Positions 57,886 through 64,000 of a DNA stretch of 64,000 bases are shown piece by piece. The notes below the pieces were generated by a model, which worked only from the letters and a program-made list of their open reading frames with translations, had not been told where the DNA came from and made no database searches. Origin of the DNA: Typha latifolia (lineage: Eukaryota; Streptophyta; Magnoliopsida; Poales; Typhaceae); contig CM034108.1 in assembly GCA_019914945.1 (NCBI GenBank), positions 2,862,001 to 2,926,000 of the forward strand, written 5' to 3'. Each line of letters starts with the position of its first letter. The first letter of the stretch is position 1. The position numbers and the translations under genes are program-made.

Positions 57886-60800
57886 ATGGAAGAGAAAGGG
57901 AAAGAGGAGAAAGAAAAGAAGATGGAGGACTACGCTGCTCTCCAGAAGGTCATTTCTCTTGTCTATTTTTCTCCGTTTTCTTTCCAATTCCTTTTTCTTG
58001 GTGGGATTGGAAGCAAAACCCATGTTTTAAAATTAATAATGGTTGTGAAAGTTGAGATCTTTTTTTTTTCTTCTATTTTCCCTCTTGCTTTATCTCAGAA
58101 TAATGTCTACTTTTTGATAGTTAGCCTCATGGTGAGGTTTCTCTGAACTTTTCAAATCTCTGGTTGTGGTTCCTCCCAATTTCTTGTGCATGGTCTATTA
58201 GTTAATTATTAATGTAGATTCGCAGGATATAGAAATTGTAGATTATATGTATGCAGATCCACTGATCCAGTAGCTTTTTAAATTCTTTTTCTGTAGCTGT
58301 TACAAGATTACATTTTTGATGGTCTGTAAACTCTTCTTGTGCAGGATACATTCATTACAAAACCTACAAGGAGATACCCGCATGTCTTGTGGATAGCTGT
58401 CTTGGTACTAATAATGAGTGTTGCAGTGTACGTATGCTCGCTGTGCTTGAAGCAGACAGGGTTCCTTGTCACACCCAAACTACTGAAGCTTGGACTCACA
58501 GAAAAACATTGCAATGGACCTGGCATTTTAGAGTCTGCTGATCCATATGTGCACTATCCAGAACCCTCTACTTACAGTAGGTAATGGAGAATATCTTCTA
58601 TGCCGCTTGAATCAGCTCAACTGGTTTCCTCTACCATTTTCATGAGTAATAATCATTGGTGTGTTTGGCAGGAAAGAATGTGCATGCACGCCGGTTCGAT
58701 CCTTTGCGATTTTGTCGATGCAAAGGTCTGGAAGTGGGTGGTTCGAGACTTTATTGAATAGCCATGTTAACATAAGCTCCAATGGTGAGATCTTCTCTGT
58801 TAAAGATAGGCGTAGTAATATTTCATCAATCACAAAGACACTGGATAAAGTGTACAGCCTCGACTGGTACAGTAGTGCTTCTAAAAATGAATGTACAGCT
58901 GCTGTTGGCTTAAAATGGATGCTTAATCAGGTAGTTCTTTATTCAATGCAGATAGAGGTTTAAATCCCTTATTAGTGGAAAAAAAAACAAGTTGACGTAT
59001 TAGATTCACTTTTATGATGCTTATCTTTCTTGCATTCAACTTTGCAAATTCAGCTGCGCTCGTGAGTTCAATATAGAAGATATAATTTTTTTTCCTTTGA
59101 AGTTAGTAACCTAGGAAGGTGGAGTCAGTTTCTAGTGCGAATACACTGAATCTTTAGAGGAAAAAGGTGCCTCACTATCCTTACAAATTCTTGGTGATAG
59201 GGCCATTACTTATTCTCTTCTCCTCTCAAGCTATTATCCTTACAACTCCTCTGGAGATGATAAACATATAATGGCAGAATGCTTGGGTTCTAATTCTAGG
59301 TACTAACTATTACAGTCCCAAAAATGAGTTAAGCTAATAATGTTCTATTTCTGGGAAACGGTGTGTTAAATTCTTCCCTGTTGAACCTCAGCATTCAGGC
59401 AATTTGGGGATGCTTTCAAGGAAACTGCTCATTGGTTCATAGGCTAAGCCACTTAGTGAAACAACTAAGGATGAAACAGTTCAAGTGCGGTCTATAATGT
59501 AGGTGCACTTCTCCACCCTTGATAACAAAGCTCAACTTAAGAGAATGTACGTCATTAAAGTTGTTTTGGCTACTTTGAATTCAAGATGATGCATGTGATT
59601 GACTTTCCACGGAAGCAATCTGACATGCTGTTTATAGATGATTTAAAGTATCACTTGTCTATCAAGTTAATCCTACATGTTGTATAGCCTATTGGTGAGA
59701 GATAGCAAGATAGTTTTTTGTGGAACATCTTGCTGGGTAATTAATTCGGTTTTTTTTTACACACAAATCATGATTGTTAACCAAATCCATATTATTGAAG
59801 GAGATATTGCTTCAAGATGCAGATGATGCATGTGGTTGACTTTCCATGCCTCCATGAAAACAATCTGACATGCTTCTTATAGATGATTTTAGAGTACCAC
59901 TAATCTATTGAGTTAATCCTACACATTGTATAGCGTATTGGATAGAGAAAGCAAGATAATTTTTAGTGGAACATCTTTCGGGGTAATTAAGTCGGTTTGT
60001 TTACACAGATCATGAGTGTTAACCAAATCCATATTATGCAAGGAGACATTGTCTCAAGATTGCATCTGTTTCCTTTGTTCCTTTAGGCATGAACCAAATA
60101 GAGATAAATGTGCCAGCTAATTATTCACTTAAGGAGAAGCAAGCACAACATAGAGACAAACTAAGAGGATGACATTAAGGTTGCCACTGTATATACTTTG
60201 GTGAGACAACAGTATGCAAAGGGCTGTTGATGGAATCATGGAAATATTGGCATCAACATTTCACAGGTAGAGCTGCATCGAACAAATTCTCAAGCTCTTC
60301 ACAGCTGATATTTCAAAGAATAAGTTTTTGTTGTGACACCTCTACTTGATTTGATGACTTCTCCAACTTTGTGTCTCCGGTGTTTCAATGTTAATCAAAA
60401 ACCTTGTGCATTCTATCATTTTTCTCCATTCCAATTAAACTTCCATTATAAATTAGTGTGTTGAACTTTAGAAGAACAACCAACCATTGTTCTCCTGTAT
60501 AGAATCTGAAATTTGTATAAGATAAGGAAACTAATCAATTGATATATGTTGTCTTGAATGCAACTTTCAATTTCCTCTTTTCTGTAAATGATCAATACAA
60601 TATGCTACACATCACTGATTATTTCCATTTGAACTTGGATCAGTTGTTATTGCAAAGTCCCTAATGACATGGCAATTGCAGGGTCTCATGCAGAATCATA
60701 AGGAGATTGCTGAATACTTTAATCAAAAGGGAGTATTTGTGATATTCCTCTTCAGAAGAAATTTGCTTCGCCGCTTGGTTTCAGTACTTGCAAACACTCA

Positions 60801-61437
60801 TGATCGGGACACCAAACAACTAAATGGAACCCATAAATCTCATGTGCATTCAAGATCTGAGGTTGTGATCCTAAGCTATAGTCCCATTTATGACTAGAAC
60901 ATGTTTACTTCACTTTCATTCAATCTTACTTAAACATGCTTTATTACTCAGTAATGTGATACACCTGCAACAAGCTCTTGATTGGAGGATTTTAATGATA
61001 TGCAGGCTGATATCCTTGCTAGATACAAGCCTTTGCTTAATACAACTCTGTTGATTCCTGAACTGAATCACACAGACAAGTGGAGAGCTGATGCTCTGCA
61101 GAATTTCAAGAACACCCGCCACATTGTACTTTATTATGAGGATCTCATCAAAAACTCCACTGTGAGCTTCCTCACAACTTCTACATGACATCCTAACCTG
61201 TTTTAACTATATCCATGCTAACCAGGATAAACTATATATATCTTTCTACAGACAGTAATGGATGTCTTGGATTTCCTAAGATTACCAAAAACGAAGCTTC
61301 ACAGCCGACATGTCAAGATACACACAAGACCATTGGCTGATCAGGTTGAAAACTGGGATGCCATTTATGATACTCTGAAAGGAACAAAGTATGAGAACTT
61401 CTTGCATGTTGACTACCAATTATCAAATGTAGCATAG
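57886..61437 (+). CDS. Membrane-anchored sulfotransferase (P-loop, nodulation protein H-like family)
   Basis: Type II membrane protein expected in the Golgi, transferring sulfate from PAPS to an unknown acceptor. Six exons: 57886-57948, 58345-58580, 58672-58930, 60682-60861, 61006-61161 and 61252-61437, 359 residues, all phases consistent. A short cytosolic N-terminus (MEDYAALQKDTFITKPTRRY), TM helix about residues 34-56 (HVLWIAVLVLIMSVAVYVCS), then a stem. The PAPS 5'-phosphosulfate loop is SMQRSGSGWFETLLNSH (about 115-131). The 3'-phosphate motif is FLFRRNLLRRLVS (Arg212, Ser220). The C-terminus is ENWDAIYDTLKGTKYENFLH...VA. The start could also be the inner ATG at 57922 (MEDYAALQK), which fits homologues better; the outer ATG adds a 12-residue charged leader. 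The last exon is followed by two further copies of its final 105 bp. Confidence 0.9.
59581..60053 (+). repeat. Tandem duplication (about 231 and 242 bp) in sulfotransferase intron 3
   Basis: Units 59581-59811 and 59812-60053. Both start tcaagatg..atgatgcatgtg, share aatctgacatgct, ttatagatgatttt, gttaatcctaca, gtggaacatctt and gttaaccaaatccatatta, and end near attg(c/t)..tcaagat. Diverged to perhaps 80-85% by eye. Confidence 0.85.
60476..60607 (-). repeat. Receptor-kinase 3'-flank relic, copy C (inverted, in sulfotransferase intron)
   Basis: The reverse complement matches copies A and B (attgtattgat, tttacagaaaag, caattgattagtttcctta, acaaatttcagattctata). Confidence 0.7.
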
Positions 61438-61627
61438 TTAGCTGATCAGGTTGAAAACTGGGATGCCATTTATGATACTCTGAAAGGAACAAAGTATGAG
61501 AGCTTCTTGCATGTTGACTACCAATTATCAAATGTAGCATAGTTAGCTGATCAGGTTGAAAACTGGGATGCCATTATGATACTCTGAAGGGAACAAAGTA
61601 TGAGAGCTTCGTGAACGATATCAGATA
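61336..61627 (+). repeat. 105-bp tandem triplication at the sulfotransferase 3' end
   Basis: Units start at 61336, 61441 and 61546, each with gctgatcaggttgaaaactg. Unit 1 is the end of the coding exon with stop TAG at 61435-61437. Unit 2 is nearly identical (agaact/agagct) and unit 3 has lost one T (gccattatga) and diverges near 61610. The period is 35 codons exactly. Confidence 0.93.
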
Positions 61628-64000
61628 TAGCATAATCTGGTGATTTGGTGTAAATAACTCTCCTTTAATTCTTTTTTTCATTCCTTTTGTTGTTTGAGTT
61701 TCATTGTGACCGGCATACCCCGACATCAATCTCGTAGGCGGTTTTGGTCATCAGATACTAACAGATTCTTTTGAAGGTCTGGTTTGTTTTGTGCCTTCTC
61801 TTTGTAGACATTCATCTGTAACTTGGTTAATGCGAATTCGCAAAGATCATCCTTTTGAGCGCATATGACCATATATACTAATTGAATCCTAAAATTCTGC
61901 AAAAGATTGTGCCATCTTTGAAATCATATTAAACTTCATTATATCTCCCTTTTTTTCTTTTTCTTTGTTGAGAAATGGGAAAAGGATAACTTGATGGATA
62001 GATGACATTATCCTGGGAATTGGAATGTCCATTATTTTCCTGCTACATCTTTCTTAATTCTTTATAGAACTACATGACTACCCAAAGACAACATACATTG
62101 TTCGTTTATTATTTAACAACTTGGGTTAATTGTGTCATCTAACAGAAGTAATCTGAATACTGCCAATTATTCCTAGACTGATTGCTATATGGTATACAAC
62201 TAAAACAACAGACATCAAATCTAAAGCTAAATTCTCTTATCGGTCATCAAGTATTGTGATCGTCACCTCATTCAAGGTACAAGATTCCGGCCTGGTCGAC
62301 GACAAATCCGGTTCGAACAGACCTCCTGAACCCACAAAAACAGGCCTTTTAGAGCAATCATAGCTCAACCGTCAACACTACAGAGGATAATGGCCTATCT
62401 TGAACACAGGAAACCCACCATAATGTATCTCAAGGCTTCAACAATGCAAAACGAGTGATCCATCAGCTCAGCAATTAGATCCAATCCATTCCCTTCATTC
62501 CATAAGCTCCAAAACCTACAAAATTAAGCCGAATTACAAGTGATCAAGAGGCGAAAATGTAAGAAACCTACAATCTTACTATATTTCTATTCTATCCGAA
62601 TATTCACCGCAGCCTAGTCGCCTCCAAATATCCTCGCCACAGTGAAGTCGGACATTCCTGGATTCATATCCTCGTCAAGAAGAATGTTGCTGACTTTGAG
62701 ATCTCTGTGTTTGTTTTAAATCTTGTATGCCAATCCAATAATGCAACCTTTGATACAGTTAGAGCAGTTGACATGAACATGGCCAGCTACTTATAACATC
62801 AAGAAATCAATGTGATAGAAGATGTACCAACCAACGAGGAAAAGAATCAAGACCAGCGTTTGACATGTACTCATACACCAAGAATCAATTGACACCCTCC
62901 TGTTTCAAACTAGGGAAATTTATAATTTATACCCTACCTTCTACTTTTACCATCATTAAAATTCTATTACGCAGGTATGTATCATATATTAGACCGTTGC
63001 ATTTTGCTTCTATCGTCTCAATCATAGCAATTTTCTCTAATCACATTTATATATTTGGACATACAAATACTAAGAGAAGCAGCTCTTTAATTAGTGTCAG
63101 TCTTTTTCTCTACTTGATAGTTAATCCAATGAGCAAAACAGAAGTTTTAACCACACAACCAAGATGCAGGCAGACCCACAATATATATATAGCTGACATA
63201 TAAATTTTCTTCTAGCTAAGATTGAAGCCATCAACGTCACATTTGCATCATTTCCCATATTAGGAGTAAATTCCTCTTCAAGAACTCATCTTCCGAATGT
63301 TGGTTGGCCTGCTTGGATTTCTGGATGGACAAAACTTATCCTTACCACCCACCAAATGTGGACGTTTTGTCTCTCATTCTTCTCTCTTCTCCTCCTCCTT
63401 TTGTTAAGCTCACTGTTGAAATATATGAAGATTAAAATGTGCGTACACTTCATGTTTGACACGGCAAATGAGGTGCACTTTATCACGTAAGATGATCAAG
63501 ATCACCTCACCTGTTAATATGTCATTAGCTTGTGGGGCTCATGGAAAACTATAATGTCGGATTTCGTGACAAGTGCAATTTTTGGTATATTGGAGTGGTA
63601 ACTTTCCAACATGGTTGTCAATTGCTTTCCCTTATCTTGATTTGACGAAACTTATGCATGTGATATTGTGATGTTGATGTCATCTAGAGGGTAATAACCT
63701 TTAATTTCTAATTAAAGATTACGAAAAGAATGTGTATACAAATTAATATATAGTTTTTCATATTTTCTGACAATACCCAATTATCATTATCAAAATCTAA
63801 GAATTAAGTTTTTGATAGCTTTACGACAACTTGAACCAAGTACGCCACTATTTTTAATGACTAGACTTTTACCGATTAAAAAAATCTAAACCTTAAGATT
63901 AATCGGTGATATCATAATTTGTTTAATTGCCAAACTTCCGAATTCTAATTAAAACAATATAAATTGCCGAAGAAAAATAAAAACAAATAGCAATTAGAAA
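61438..64000. other. 3' flank of sulfotransferase to window end
   Basis: Contains repeat units 2-3 of the triplication, a receptor-kinase pseudogene fragment (62614-62884) and otherwise AT-rich sequence. The frames 62865-63203 and 63286-63486 show no domain. Confidence 0.5.
62614..62884 (-). pseudogene. Receptor-like kinase domain fragment (degenerate)
   Basis: Minus strand. An upstream piece (about 62826-62884) reads ILVYEYMSNAGLDSFLVGWY, kinase subdomain V. About 110 bases on, 62617-62712 reads [20 protein letters not shown] then [10 protein letters not shown], subdomains VIb-VII, and stops at 62614-62616. The catalytic loop HRDLKVSN is kept, but DFG has become DFT and the rest of the kinase is missing. 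The spacing and lost reading frame in between mark it as a relic, related to the S-domain or cysteine-rich receptor kinases. Confidence 0.75.

Noticed and set aside
57523..58146. Overlapping frames 57523-57831 and 57744-58055 at the sulfotransferase 5' end
   Set aside because: They run through the leader and first intron; the frame that splices to the conserved DTFITKPTRRYP exon is the one starting at 57886.
61313..61540. Minus-strand repeated frame (MLHLIIGSQHARSSHTLFLS twice)
   Set aside because: Antisense reading of the 105-bp tandem repeat of the sulfotransferase end; not an independent repeat protein.

Overview
This is a stretch of plant nuclear genome. The genes are split by GT-AG introns, the spacers are AT-rich, and the proteins are plant-specific: light-harvesting complex II proteins, THF1/Psb29, class VIII myosin, wound-induced polypeptides and an S-domain receptor kinase pair. 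The GC-rich first exons of LHCB4, the PB1 protein and the universal stress protein, set against AT-rich spacers, would fit a monocot. That placement is an inference; no gene fixes the species. No prokaryotic, organellar, viral or CRISPR feature was seen.

Layout. 1-4.2 kb: last two coding exons of a class VIII myosin (+). 4.8-7.1 kb, minus strand: LHCB3, a tRNA-Asp(GTC) gene and a small secreted LysM protein. 8.5-12.7 kb: two wound-induced polypeptide (WIP/DUF3774) genes, minus strand, 3.8 kb apart. 14.4-18.5 kb: THF1/Psb29 (+). 20.1-21.1 kb: LHCB4/CP29 (+). 23.1-24.0 kb: PB1-domain protein (+). 25.1-28.1 kb: mitochondrial pyruvate carrier 2 (+), convergent with an SNM1/Apollo-type metallo-beta-lactamase nuclease (-, 29.1-32.3 kb). 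33.5-35.7 kb: PHOS32/34-like universal stress protein (+), followed by a hAT-like foldback element and two nested LINE fragments. 38.5-41.7 kb: leucine-rich-repeat 'outer arm dynein light chain 1'-like protein (-). 45.4-55.8 kb: a divergent pair of S-domain (G-type lectin) receptor kinases. 57.9-61.4 kb: membrane-anchored sulfotransferase (+). 62.6-62.9 kb: relic of a receptor-kinase domain (-).

Functional themes. Three nuclear genes for photosystem II antenna or its maintenance (LHCB3, THF1, LHCB4) lie within about 16 kb, two of them with GATAAG (I-box) elements upstream. The receptor kinase block looks like the eroded core of a larger array. Its two full-length genes share a 404-bp exon tract differing at one base although the adjoining coding sequence is strongly diverged, which suggests recent gene conversion. 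Related 3'-flank relics and a kinase-domain fragment are scattered around it, and a duplicated sulfotransferase first-exon segment lies on the far side.

Limits. Exon boundaries were set by hand from splice consensus, reading-frame continuity and family knowledge. All CDS joins given keep frame from start to stop. UTR structure and transcription starts are approximate. I found no clear new multi-gene system. The strongest unusual signals are the receptor-kinase conversion tract, the foldback element with an 8-bp target duplication, the nested LINE insertions sharing one target site, and the triplicated sulfotransferase 3' end.
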